Source: Corydoras sp. C115 | Taxonomy: Eukaryota > Chordata > Actinopteri > Siluriformes > Callichthyidae | DNA length: 64,000 bases | Direction: 5' to 3' | Assembly: GCA_019802505.1 (NCBI GenBank) | Contig: JAFMOC010000059.1 | Coordinates: 1,392,001 to 1,456,000, forward strand | In this document: one piece after another, positions 50,722 to 59,321 of the stretch | Layout of the letters: every line of letters starts with the position of its first letter | Position numbering within the stretch: position 1 is the first letter of the stretch | Notes under the pieces: generated by a model | What the model saw: the letters and a program-made list of their open reading frames with translations, nothing else | What the model was told of the DNA's origin: nothing | Database searches by the model: none | Position numbers and translations under genes: made by a program

Positions 50722-51139
50722 ATGATCAGCAACACTGTAATTCTGTTGTATGCATTTCACTGGATTCAAGGTAACAATGTTTTAAAAAAACAAATGAATG
50801 TGTGTATGTATATAAATAATTAATATTTTGATATGTACAGGTGTTGCTGGAGACAATGATGTTCGGCAGCCTGATATCATCTGGGCTAAAATGAACGATT
50901 CAGTAACTATAAACTGTAATCACACCAAGGGTAAAAGTTACTTTCAGATGTACTGGTACCTTCAGCATCAGGGACAGAGTATAGATCTGATTGTGTTCAC
51001 CACCACCAGCAGTAAGGACTTTGGAGAAATGGACCAAAATAAATATTCTGCTGATAAAACAATAGCTGAGCGCGGCTCTCTAACAGTGAAGAACCTGGAT
51101 TCTAGAGACAGTGCTGTGTATTTCTGTGCAGTGAAAGAA
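50722..51139 (+). CDS. TRAV: TCR alpha/delta variable segment V6 (group A)
   Basis: Leader exon 50722-50770 (MISNTVILLYAFHWIQ), V exon from 50841. Reads VRQPDIIWAKMNDSVTINC, FQMYWYLQHQG, MDQNKYSADKTIAERGSLTV and DSAVYFCAVKE. Very close to V2 and V3, from which it is separated by V4 and V5; interleaving of families suggests block duplication rather than simple one-by-one tandem growth. Open and probably functional, although the nonamer is weaker than in its relatives. Confidence 0.92.
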
Positions 51140-51178
51140 CACAGTGATATAATCACAACATGGAGCTGTACAAAAAGT
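51140..51178 (+). other. 23-RSS of V6
   Basis: CACAGTG (51140-51146), 23-bp spacer, nonamer ACAAAAAGT (51170-51178), changed at its last two positions. Confidence 0.9.
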
Positions 51179-51197
51179 CAGTCATAAAAGAATAGCA

Positions 51198-51214
51198 CAC
51201 CTTCAGGGGGCAGT
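51198..51214 (+). promoter_or_regulatory. RSS-proximal CTCF-like element, V6
   Basis: CACCTTCAGGGGGCAGT, 19 bp after the nonamer; AGGGGGCAG is the strongest match to the CTCF core in the array. Confidence 0.6.
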
Positions 51215-51581
51215 GTGACACAAGATATATGCGGACTGTTTTAACTAAACATACTGTGTTTCTGTGTGTTTCAAAATTGATAAAGGGATTTATTTTGCCT
51301 ACCGTACTTACACACAAAGGAGTGTGTCCACCACATTTAACCATCTGTTCAGTTAAAAGCACACATATACACACACTGAGTGAAGTGAACACTCGTGCCC
51401 GGAGCAGTGGGCAGCCCTGTACATGGCACCTGGAGAGCAGTTAGGGTTCAGTGCCTAGGTGCCCATTACAGCAGAAAGAGAACAAACCAAATTCTATTGA
51501 ATTCTGAGAGCTATTGTTAATGTATTGTATACTGGTTATGTGTGTGCAGACACTGACAGGTTATTCATTTTCTGTATTGGC

Positions 51582-51610
51582 TTTGTAGGTGGGGTTATGA
51601 TGTCACATCC
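51582..51610 (+). promoter_or_regulatory. V7 promoter block
   Basis: TTTGTAGGTGGGGTTATGAT then GTCACATCC: GT box and CRE-like TGATGTCAC. Confidence 0.55.
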
Positions 51611-51669
51611 TCCAATGATATCTGAATCCTATTCATGCTATACTTTTTCACTCTTTACTGACACTTAAC

Positions 51670-52098
51670 ATGATCAGAAGCATTCGAACAATTGTATTTC
51701 TGTTTCTCCATGGTAACAAAATATTGTACCGTTTTTATAATTATTTGCATTTAAAAATTCTAATCTAACACTTTCCGTTTGTTTTATATTCACAGTTGTC
51801 ACAGAAGGAAAACCAGGTTGTTCAGAATGATCAAATCTGGGTCCCAAATGGTCAATCAGCTACAATAAACTGCAGTCACACTATGAGTGTTGATTACAAT
51901 CGGATGTACTGGTTCCTTCAGCACCAGGGGAAAAGTATGGAGCTGATCGTTTATACAACCACCTACACCCCTCCTGAATTTGGAATTGTGGAAAAAAGTA
52001 AATATTCAACCACTAAAAAAGATCCAGAAAAAGGTTCCCTCACAGTGATGAATGTGGGTTCTAATGACAGTGCAGTGTATTTCTGTGCTGTGAGTAAA
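51670..52098 (+). pseudogene. TRAV: TCR alpha/delta variable segment V7 (group A), leader/V phase mismatch
   Basis: Leader exon 51670-51712 (MIRSIRTIVFLFLH) ends in phase 1 like its relatives. The V exon after acceptor CACAG begins at 51796 one base longer than in V8 and V9, so the canonical join reads into a TGA about 12 codons on. In the shifted frame the domain is intact: IWVPNGQSATINCSHTMSV, NRMYWFLQHQGKSMELIVYT, YTPPEFGIVEKSKYS, DSAVYFCAVSK. The two later AG sites nearby (51805, 51817) keep the same wrong phase. It is therefore a probable pseudogene unless an unseen splice choice rescues it. Promoter, RSS and 3' element are all intact. Confidence 0.8.
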
Positions 52099-52137
52099 CA
52101 CAGTGGAACAATCACAGGACTGAGCTGTACAAAAACA
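52099..52137 (+). other. 23-RSS of V7
   Basis: CACAGTG (52099-52105), 23-bp spacer, ACAAAAACA (52129-52137). Confidence 0.93.
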
Positions 52138-52168
52138 CACTGTGGAATTAACAACGAACAAAATAAAT

Positions 52169-52184
52169 ACCTAAAGGTGGCAGT
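52169..52184 (+). promoter_or_regulatory. RSS-proximal CTCF-like element, V7
   Basis: ACCTAAAGGTGGCAGT, 31 bp after the nonamer. Confidence 0.5.
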
Positions 52185-52391
52185 ATGATACAATAAATCT
52201 GTGATCACTAAACAAAAACAGCATAGTCCACACTCACATATATTAAATAATGGTGTTGAATTTTCTTCTTTGTTTCAGTTGAATTTTTATTAAACACTAT
52301 TTTATTTACATCTTATTCCAATGATGTTCTTGTTGCTTTGATGAATACTAAATGAAAGAAATGCAGTTAAACAGTAAAGTTAATTTATAAT

Positions 52392-52455
52392 AGTGATGAC
52401 GTGTAAACAGTACAGCACTGCATTGACTGTGGGTGGGGTTACGACGCCATATCCT
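52392..52455 (+). promoter_or_regulatory. V8 promoter block
   Basis: AGTGATGACGTG (CRE-like, 52392-52403) precedes the GT box CTGTGGGTGGGGTTACGACG at 52428. The leader ATG is at 52524. Confidence 0.55.
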
Positions 52456-52523
52456 TTATTGACTGATGTCTAAATAACAGTAATAAAGCTGCACTGCTTT
52501 ACTTCACTTCATTTTGTTTTAAT

Positions 52524-52960
52524 ATGATCAGAATCATTCTAACAATTGCATTCATTTATATTCATGGTAAATAAAAAAGATAACTGTCTACTAGTGTAAA
52601 AATGTCAAACTGTGGCCAAATGTCAAAATCTAACACTTTGTTTGTTCTGTTTTTACAGGTGTTGCAGGAGCAAACCAAGTTATTCAGGATAATAGAATCT
52701 GGGTTGAATTGGGTCAATCAGCTACAATAAACTGCAGTCACAATATGGATGCAACCCACAATCGGATGGACTGGTTCCTTCAGCACCAGGGGAAAAGTAT
52801 GGAGCTGATCGTTTATACAACCAGCTACGCCTCTCCTGAATTTGGAAACGTGGAAAAAAGTAAATATTCAACCACTAAAAAAGATCCAGAAAAAGGTTCC
52901 CTCACAGTGATGAATGTGAGTTCTAATGACAGTGCAGTGTATTTCTGTGCTGTGAGTAAA
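52524..52960 (+). CDS. TRAV: TCR alpha/delta variable segment V8 (group A)
   Basis: Leader exon 52524-52566 (MIRIILTIAFIYIH), V exon from 52659, correct phase. Reads NRIWVELGQSATINCSHNMD, RMDWFLQHQGKSMELIVYTT, YASPEFGNVEKSKYS, NVSSNDSAVYFCAVSK. Aspartate replaces the common Tyr before the conserved Trp (RMDW). It is a near copy of V9. CDR1 is the same as V9 while CDR2 (SYASP) differs. Open and probably functional. Confidence 0.92.
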
Positions 52961-52999
52961 CACAGTGGAACAATCACAGGACTGAGCTGTACAAAAACA
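52961..52999 (+). other. 23-RSS of V8
   Basis: CACAGTG (52961-52967), 23-bp spacer, ACAAAAACA (52991-52999). Confidence 0.93.
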
Positions 53000-53030
53000 C
53001 ACTGTGGAATTAACAACGAACAAAATAAAT

Positions 53031-53045
53031 ACCTAAAGGTGGCAG
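53031..53045 (+). promoter_or_regulatory. RSS-proximal CTCF-like element, V8
   Basis: ACCTAAAGGTGGCAG, 31 bp after the nonamer. Confidence 0.5.
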
Positions 53046-53253
53046 TATGATACAATAAATCTGTGATCACTAAACAAACACAGCATAGCAGACTCACATA
53101 TATTAAATAATGGTGTTGAATTTCTTCTTTGTTTCAGTTGAATTTTTATTAAACACTATTTTATTTACATCTTACTTCCAATGATGATTCGTGTTACTTT
53201 GATTAATACTAAATGAAAGAAATGCAGTTAAACAGTAAAGTTAATTTATAATA

Positions 53254-53315
53254 GTGATGACGTGTAAACAGTACAGCACTGGGTGGATTGTGGGTGGGGT
53301 TACGACGCCATATCC
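53254..53315 (+). promoter_or_regulatory. V9 promoter block
   Basis: Copy of the V8 block: AGTGATGACGTG, then TTGTGGGTGGGGTTACGACG from about 53289. The leader ATG is at 53385. Confidence 0.55.
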
Positions 53316-53384
53316 TTTATTGACTGATGTCTAAATAACAGTAATAAAGCTGCACTGCTTTACTTCACTTCATTTTGTTTTAAT

Positions 53385-53821
53385 ATGATCAGAATCATTC
53401 TAACAATTGCATTCATTTATATTCATGGTAAATAAAAAAGATAACTGTCTACTAGTGTAAAAATGTCAAATTGTGGCCAAATGTCAAAATCTAACACTTT
53501 GTTTGTTCTGTTTTTACAGGTGTTGCAGGAGCAAACCAAGTTATTCAGAATGATAGAATCTGGGTTGAATTGGGTCAATCAGCTACAATAAACTGCAGTC
53601 ACAATATGGATGCAACCCACAATCGGATGGACTGGTTCCTTCAGCACCAGGGGAAAAGTATGGAGCTGATCGTTTATACAACCACCTACACCCCTCCTGA
53701 ATTTGGAAATGTGGAAAAAAGTAAATATTCAACCACTAAAAAAGATCCAGAAAAAGGTTCCCTCACAGTGATGAATGTGGGTTCTAATGACAGTGCAGTG
53801 TATTTCTGTGCTGTGAGTAAA
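53385..53821 (+). CDS. TRAV: TCR alpha/delta variable segment V9 (group A)
   Basis: Leader exon 53385-53427, the same peptide as V8; V exon from 53520. It shares CDR1 and RMDW with V8 but has CDR2 TYTPPEF and NVGSNDS like V7, a mosaic pattern best explained by gene conversion or unequal crossover. Second cysteine in DSAVYFCAVSK. Open to the heptamer and probably functional. Its 3' flank diverges soon after the CTCF-like element, marking the end of the duplicated block. Confidence 0.92.
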
Positions 53822-53860
53822 CACAGTGGAACAATCACAGGACTGAGCTGTACAAAAACA
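53822..53860 (+). other. 23-RSS of V9
   Basis: CACAGTG (53822-53828), 23-bp spacer, ACAAAAACA (53852-53860). Confidence 0.93.
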
Positions 53861-53891
53861 CACTGTGGAATTAGCAAGGAACAAAATAAAT

Positions 53892-53906
53892 ACCTAAAGG
53901 TGGCAG
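53892..53906 (+). promoter_or_regulatory. RSS-proximal CTCF-like element, V9
   Basis: ACCTAAAGGTGGCAG, 31 bp after the nonamer. Confidence 0.5.
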
Positions 53907-54187
53907 TATGATACAATAAATATTACCTTGATCAAATATATCAGAAGTCAGGCTCATAATGTCACATATAATACGGTTCAGAAAATAATTATCATGCAAT
54001 CTTACCATAACCTTAAGACAACTCATTTGCAGGCATGTACACAAAGTTTCTGTCATATTAAAGCTGCAAAATGCAGATTTATACTCAGACCATAGGTGGC
54101 AATCTTGTACCTGCCCTCTTTGTATCTACAAATAACAGATCCGTGAAATTTCACTCAACAAGATTGGTTTTTGCATCATACTTCATC

Positions 54188-54666
54188 ATGTATCATATCG
54201 TAGCTAGATTTGCTTTTATTTACGTATTGATTTGGTCAGCAGGTAAAGTTTATTCTAAATTATTTCATTTTAATATATTTACTTATCAATTTACTTCTTT
54301 TTTTAAAAAAAATCTTTATAATATCCAATGTCTATGTCTTCTCTCTTTTTCTTTCCACAGAAACTGCTGGCAGTAAGGATGTTTTCCAGTCTCCTTCTGA
54401 CCTGTGTAAAAAATCTGGGGAATCTGCCGAGCTTCAGTGTTCACACAGCATTTTAGGTTATGATCGCATCCTTTGGTACAAGAAAAGCCAGAACACAGAG
54501 TTCCAGCTCATGGGATACCATTTCATTTCACAACACTCTCTGGAGCCAGAATTTACCAGAAAAAACAACAAATTTACATTGGAAGGAAATGGAGACAGTA
54601 AAGGCTCATTGGCGATAAATTCCCTGACATCAAACGACAGTGCACTGTATTTCTGTGCAGCATTTA
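54188..54666 (+). CDS. TRAV: TCR alpha/delta variable segment V10 (group B1)
   Basis: Leader exon 54188-54242 (MYHIVARFAFIYVLIWSA), V exon from 54361. Reads DVFQSPSDLCKKSGESAELQC with an extra cysteine before the canonical first cysteine, YDRILWYKKSQ, FQLMGY, LEGNGDSKGSLAINSL, and DSALYFCAAF. The frame is open throughout. The nonamer is poor, so rearrangement efficiency is doubtful although the domain looks sound. Closest to V4, V13 and V15. Confidence 0.87.
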
Positions 54667-54704
54667 CACAGTGTTTCACATTGCCTGAGACTTTAACAAT
54701 TATT
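54667..54704 (+). other. RSS of V10 (22-bp spacer, weak nonamer)
   Basis: CACAGTG (54667-54673), 22-bp spacer, then ACAATTATT (54696-54704), which breaks the central A run of the nonamer. Confidence 0.7.
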
Positions 54705-54879
54705 TCTGTAATACTCAAACTGTTGTAAACCACATCGTTCTTATCTTCTCTTGCACACCTGCATCCAGTCTTACAGAGAAAGCAACCATGTCTGCATGAT
54801 TAGCAGCCCTTTTTAATTAATTATTATAATGCATAAGAAATTATAGGACCAGTGACCTTCAACACAAAGTCACGTTCTG

Positions 54880-55165
54880 TTCTGACTGTAGTCCAACTTT
54901 TTTGACTACAGTCCGTTAGGACTTTACTGTGTGCTCTGTTTTCTAATGGTCAGGGCCCCAATAGTAGCACCACTGACCAGGTATTATTTGGTTGGTGCAT
55001 TATTCCTATCCCAGCAGTGTCACTAAGGTGCTGCACTAAAACCCCCTCACCGCATGATCCTGACAAAAAAAGGACAGAGAACCAAAAAAGAAAACAGTCT
55101 TTGATTGTAAAATTACAAAGTCCATCTATATGGACATTTTAAACTACTACTTGGACACGTACTGT
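54880..55165. mobile_element. Palindromic MITE
   Basis: Left arm GTAGTCCAACTTTTTTGACT, interior CCTATCCCAGCAGTGTCACT, right arm ACAAAGTCCATCTATATGG. Same family as 10975 and 34425. Confidence 0.65.
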
Positions 55166-55227
55166 ATTTTTGGAAATACTAGCCATATCCCTTGAAGCTT
55201 TGCCTCTAATGTAGTAACTGTCAATAA

Positions 55228-55620
55228 TAGGGGTGTCTTCAACTAAGGATTTTCATAGTCGAATCTGATTCGTCAGATTTTCCCTATAGTCGACTGATAG
55301 TCGAATCAGTTAAAATTTCACCACAAGATGGCGCTATAAGCGTGGTTTTTAAAAAAGATTTTTTTTTTTTTATATTTTACTTGTTTTTCTAGAGCACCGT
55401 AAATGGGATCCCCGTTCTGGACAGAAATTAGGATGATTTTATTTGACAAAAGGCTATATATATAACGAAAACAAAGACATTTCATGTAAAAACTAATGCT
55501 TAGCAGCAGCCATGGGCACCCCCATGTGGTCAAAATGGTACATTCGACTATGAGGTTCATAGTCGACTACGGTTCTCCGAATCGAATCGTCGAATCAGCG
55601 AATATTACAGCTCACCCCTA
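55228..55620. mobile_element. hAT-type MITE with 8-bp target duplication
   Basis: Starts TAGGGGTGTC and ends CTCACCCCTA, imperfect terminal inverted repeats. Subterminal arms are rich in TAGTCGAAT/ATTCGACTA inverted motifs. The flanks GTCAATAA (55220-55227) and GTTAATAA (55621-55628) form an 8-bp target duplication with one mismatch, as expected for hAT. No transposase. It carries CCACAAGATGGCGCTATA, a CTCF-like motif. Confidence 0.8.
55321..55336 (+). promoter_or_regulatory. CTCF-like motif inside hAT MITE
   Basis: CCACAAGATGGCGCTA fits the CTCF core closely and points right, like the RSS-proximal elements. Confidence 0.45.
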
Positions 55621-55653
55621 GTTAATAATATCAGTTATTATGAGAAGTGATTA

Positions 55654-55680
55654 ATTGGGAGGGGCTATGATGTCACGCTT
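55654..55680 (+). promoter_or_regulatory. V11 promoter block
   Basis: ATTGGGAGGGGCTATGATGT then CACGC: GT-box variant plus CRE-like TGATGTCAC. Confidence 0.5.
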
Positions 55681-55783
55681 TTTGAGTGAATCATGAAGCA
55701 AAGCCTTATTTCAGGCTTTTACCTCATCGTTAAAAATACAGCATGGTCAGAGCTGTTATAGTATTGTGACATATATAGAAAAA

Positions 55784-56155
55784 ATGTCTAAGTATAATGA
55801 CTTTAGATTTATTTACATGATTAGTGCAATATTTCTCATGCTGTTTATAGGTGTTAAAGGGGTAAATGATGTCTTTCAGAAAGATATAATATGGACTAAT
55901 GAGGGCCAGTCGGAAACAATAAACTGCAGTCATACGAAGGGTATCGGTTATGATCAGATGTACTGGTTCCTTCAGAAGCACGGAGAGGGTATGGAGCAGA
56001 TTGTGTACAGCCCCCACTATTCCAAACCGGAATACAGTAATTCGGAATTTGGAAAAAAATACACAGCTATTAAAACAGTTGTAGATAGTGGCTCTCTAAC
56101 AGTAAAACATCTGGATTCTGGAGACAATGCTGTGTATTTCTGCGCAGTAAGAGAA
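55784..56155 (+). CDS. TRAV: TCR alpha/delta variable segment V11 (group A), leader splice site lost
   Basis: The V domain is intact from 55851: DVFQKDIIWTNEGQSETINC, YDQMYWFLQKHGEGMEQIVY, DSGDNAVYFCAVRE. The position expected for the leader starts at 55743 (MVRAVIVL) but meets a TGA, and the donor expected next to it is not GT. Instead an ATG at 55784 opens a frame that runs without interruption through the former intron into the V exon, giving MSKYNDFRFIYMISAIFLML, a plausible hydrophobic signal. So it is either an intronless leader in the making or a pseudogene. DNA in framework 3 replaces the usual DSA. Confidence 0.75.
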
Positions 56156-56194
56156 CACTGTGTTAGAATCTCAGGACAGAGCTGTACAAAAACA
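56156..56194 (+). other. 23-RSS of V11, variant heptamer
   Basis: CACTGTG (56156-56162), 23-bp spacer, ACAAAAACA (56186-56194). The fourth heptamer base is T instead of A. Confidence 0.88.
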
Positions 56195-56210
56195 CAACTC
56201 ACTAAAAAAG

Positions 56211-56226
56211 CCCAAAGGTGGCAGTA
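56211..56226 (+). promoter_or_regulatory. RSS-proximal CTCF-like element, V11
   Basis: CCCAAAGGTGGCAGTA, 16 bp after the nonamer. Confidence 0.5.
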
Positions 56227-56335
56227 TGACATAACAGATCTTCAAGCAAACTTTCTTTAGCGTCCTAGTGTTATGACATCATGATGAGCACCCTCCATAA
56301 ACCTAAGTTCCTTTATGCCTAGACAGAAGCATCTC

Positions 56336-56778
56336 ATGATGATGGAACACATCGTTCTCGTCTTTATTACATTTCACTTGGTGTCAGGTAAGATGTCAAT
56401 ATAGCAAAACGATGCCAACAGGTATTTTAGAATTTGCTTTCTTTATTAAAACCCTGTTTTCATTTTATTTACTAGGTCAGCAACAAAACTATGATGTTAG
56501 TCAGAGTCCTCCTGATCTGCTGACTGAACCGGGAAAATCTAGCGAACTTCACTGCAGTCACAGTGTCTCATCCTTTTATATGATCTCTTGGTATCAAAAA
56601 ACAGTAAATGAAACATCCCTGGAACTTGTTGCGTATGTTCGGTATACAACACTCAATGTTGAAAGTAATTTTACGAGTTCTTTTAAAGTATCTGGAGATG
56701 GTGCAAAGTATTCCAATCTTCAACTTACAAACCTGAGAGCTGAACACAGTGCAGTGTATTACTGCACAGCAAGTACTG
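56336..56778 (+). CDS. TRAV: TCR alpha/delta variable segment V12 (group B2)
   Basis: Leader exon 56336-56387 with three consecutive ATG codons (MMMEHIVLVFITFHLVS), V exon from 56476. Reads YDVSQSPPDLLTEPGKSSEL with the first cysteine in LHCSHS, MISWYQKT, FTSSFKVSGDGAKYS and HSAVYYCTAST. Closest to V5 and V14. Threonine replaces the first Ala of the usual CAA end. It lies only 110 bp after the V11 3' element. Open and probably functional. Confidence 0.9.
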
Positions 56779-56816
56779 CACAGTGATCTATGCAGCCTGA
56801 ATCTAATACGAAAACC
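56779..56816 (+). other. RSS of V12 (22-bp spacer)
   Basis: CACAGTG (56779-56785), 22-bp spacer, nonamer ACGAAAACC (56808-56816). Confidence 0.85.
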
Positions 56817-57013
56817 TTCCTCCTGTAGCAGTCATGAGGAGATGGACCACGGAGAACATGTTAATTGTACCAAATAGTCCAAGCCCAGAAAATTAAATAA
56901 ATAAATGGATTTTATTAAAGAATAAATGGCGTGTTTACAAATGATATAGGGTTTTAAAACATTATTCACTAAAGATAAAGGTAGACGATGATATTTTAAA
57001 AAAGCTGTTTGTG

Positions 57014-57358
57014 TTATGGTGGCTTAGTGATTGGCACATTCGCCTCTCAGCGCTAGGGATTCCCGGTTCGAATCCCCATCTGGGTGGAGTTTCCATGTTC
57101 TCCCCGTGTCCGCGTGGGTTTCCTCCGGGTTCTCCGGTTTCCTCCCACAGTCCAAAAACATGGATCAAGTCAATTGAATTCTCCAAATTGCCCCATATAG
57201 AGTGTGTCTGTGTGAGTGAGTGTGTGTCCAGCGATGGATTGGCGCCCTGTCCTGGGTCTATCTGCCCAGCGCCCGAGACGTTCTCCCCTGGATGGGCATG
57301 GGGAACCCCACTGCGACCCTAATAGAGGATAAAGCGGAAGATAATGAATGAATGAATC
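57014..57358 (+). repeat. Mermaid-type SINE
   Basis: Near-identical to 57543-57894 and 59322-59674: GGTTCGAATCCCCATCTGGG, CCTCCCACAGTCCAAAAACA, tail AATGAATGAATC. Confidence 0.88.
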
Positions 57359-57542
57359 AATGTTTGTGTTATTCGGCCTTACTTACACACACACACAAAC
57401 TCAAACACACACAAACACACACAAACACACATACAGGTAGTTGATGCATTCATTGAACTCTGCTACCTTTATCTGCATTATATTGTTAAGAATGTTGACC
57501 AACTTCCGTATGGATATAAATAACCGTTACTTGATTACGTGT

Positions 57543-57894
57543 CGGCGGCACGGTGGCTTAGTAGTTAGCATGTGCGCCTCTCAGCGCTAGGGATTCCCGG
57601 TTCGAATCCCCATCTGGGTAGAGTTTCCATGTTCTCCCCGTGTCTGCGTGGGTTTCCTCCGGGTGCTCCGGTTTCCTCCCACAGTCCAAAAACATGGATC
57701 AAGTCAATTGAATTCTCCAAATTGCCCCATATAGAGTGTGTCTGTGTGAGTGAGTGTGTGCCCAGCGATGGATTGGCGTCCTGTCCTGGGTCTATCTGCC
57801 CAGCGCCCGAGATGTTCTTCCCTGGATGGGCATGGGGAACCCCACCGTGACCCTAATAGAGGATAAAGCGGGAGATAATGAATGAATGAATGAT
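57543..57894 (+). repeat. Mermaid-type SINE
   Basis: Head GGCGGCACGGTGGCTTAGTA, B box GGTTCGAATCCCC, tail of AATGAATGAATG. Same orientation as its neighbour 185 bp to the left, and little diverged from it. Confidence 0.88.
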
Positions 57895-57910
57895 TACGTG
57901 TCATACACCA

Positions 57911-57930
57911 GCCATCCGCCAGAGGGCACA
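57911..57930 (+). promoter_or_regulatory. CTCF-like motif upstream of V13
   Basis: GCCATCCGCCAGAGGGCACA: the part CCGCCAGAGGGCAC is a close CTCF core match, about 100 bp before the V13 leader. Confidence 0.45.
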
Positions 57931-58024
57931 GTCGTTACAAATCTTAATACACCAAATTAGATCAAACCCTGTGTATCGAAGGCTAAATGAAGCAGGGGGA
58001 CTGCTATGAGCCAGACTGTGCAGA

Positions 58025-58472
58025 ATGGCTCAAACTCACATCATGCTTTTCTTCATGTTATGGTGTCTGACTGGTAAATATCACTTATGTGTCATATATT
58101 AGGAACTGCATATCCATTTATAATGTTTTAAAGATTTTTAAATTGATTAATCTTTTTTTTTATCTGCAGGTCTTGTACATTCTCTCAATGATGTCATTCA
58201 AAATCCTTCAAATATTATAAAGAATCAGGGTGATGATGCGGAGTATGAATGTTCTCATAATGTAAAGGACTATGACCGTATACTGTGGTATAAACGCAGC
58301 CAGGATTCAGAATTTAAACTCATGGGTTATCTGTTTCTTGACAATGAAAACAAAGAGACAGGATATGAAAACAAGATCAAACTGAATGGTAATGGAAAAA
58401 CTAAAGGATCCTTAACCATAAACAAGGTTTCAGTGGATGACAGTGGGGTGTATTACTGTGCAGCATATTATG
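58025..58472 (+). CDS. TRAV: TCR alpha/delta variable segment V13 (group B1)
   Basis: Leader exon 58025-58073 (MAQTHIMLFFMLWCLT), V exon from 58170. Reads DVIQNPSNIIKN, AEYECSHNVKDYDRILWYK, FKLMGYLFL, ENKIKLNGNGKTKGSL, and DSGVYYCAAYY. Closest to V4, with the same CAAYY end. The long open frame continues through the RSS, which has no meaning for the protein. Open and probably functional. There is no group A promoter or RSS-proximal element. Confidence 0.9.
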
Positions 58473-58510
58473 CACAGTGTTATAGATCAGCTCAGTTTAG
58501 TACAAAAACC
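58473..58510 (+). other. RSS of V13 (22-bp spacer)
   Basis: CACAGTG (58473-58479), 22-bp spacer, ACAAAAACC (58502-58510). Confidence 0.9.
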
Positions 58511-58998
58511 TTTCAGCTGATTTACTCAACACACCTGGTCTGTGCTTCACAGGAATAAGACAAAACATAAGAATTTAAGGGGTTTTTACACATTGCTACA
58601 TCAGGCATCACCATCACAGAATTTAACAGAAGACTCTGAAGTGAATAAAATATAATGCTATACATTTTAAGCAGTAAATATAAGAAAAAAAAGAGAATAT
58701 TTGATAAAGAAGTATAACTAAGCATGTCTAAATTTACACATGCATATTTCTATCTATCTCTCTCCCTCTCATTACATACACATGTACATATATTTGTGTA
58801 TGTGTGTGTGTAAGGAGAAAAATGTAATTGATAGATTTATAAATATGTAAATAGATAAATTATTTTTATTATAGATCATTAAAATTTATGTAGGATTTAC
58901 ATAGCAGGGATTTTAAACAATAAAATCTGTTAATTAAAATTAAGTTTGAATATAACTTTCAATATCAACAACAGTTATGTGCTATTGGTTCCATTATG

Positions 58999-59022
58999 GG
59001 CTTCCTAAAGATGGCAGTATGA
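58999..59022 (+). other. Orphan AGATGGCAGTATGAC flank motif
   Basis: CCTAAAGATGGCAGTATGAC then AAAATAAATGTTCAGTGATT resembles the 3' flank of group A segments (V7-V9), but no V exon or RSS precedes it. Likely the relic of a deleted group A segment. Confidence 0.4.
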
Positions 59023-59214
59023 CAAAATAAATGTTCAGTGATTCACTCTACAGTTGTGAACATAAGGTTTAAGATGTTAACAGCTGGTTCTTGGTATTGA
59101 TGTGATAAAATTCACATAAAGGTATTTTTAGAAAGAAAAAAAACAGGATCCAGGAGTGTGCATGTACTTACAGATTGGCAATTACAAAACTATTAACCAT
59201 CACACACAGCATCC

Positions 59215-59262
59215 TGTGAGCACTGATGACAGTTTAAAGGATGTGTAACACATAACTGTGCA
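59215..59262 (+). pseudogene. Possible relic of a V-segment 3' end
   Basis: GATGACAG followed by ATAACTGTGCAGCAGC resembles the framework-3 end of group B segments (DDSxVYYCAA) with mutated tyrosines. No heptamer follows and no framework upstream is recognisable. Weak evidence. Confidence 0.2.
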
Positions 59263-59321
59263 GCAGCAAATAACCCCTGTTTTGATAAAAATTTATTTAA
59301 TCAAATAATTTAATTTATTTT

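Larger units (their letters stand above)
52100..53921 (+). repeat. Tandem duplication, period about 861 bp (V7 tail / V8 / V9)
   Basis: Sequence from inside the V7 exon through its 3' flank, promoter, leader and V8 exon repeats with V8 tail, promoter, leader and V9. The RSS heptamers lie at 52099, 52961 and 53822, giving periods of 862 and 861 bp. Flank, promoter, leader intron and exon are all copied with few visible differences. Similarity ends about 20 bp after the V9 3' CTCF-like element. Confidence 0.88.

Noticed and set aside
45503..56232. Minus-strand open frames opposite each V exon (for example 45503-45724, 48182-48370, 50968-51156, 51963-52208, 56017-56232)
   Set aside because: They are antisense shadows of the conserved framework 3 and RSS and repeat only because the V exons repeat.
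57011..57322. Open frames of about 70-100 residues at 57011-57322, 57572-57850 and 59407-59628
   Set aside because: They are identical translations of Mermaid-type SINE copies, not genes.
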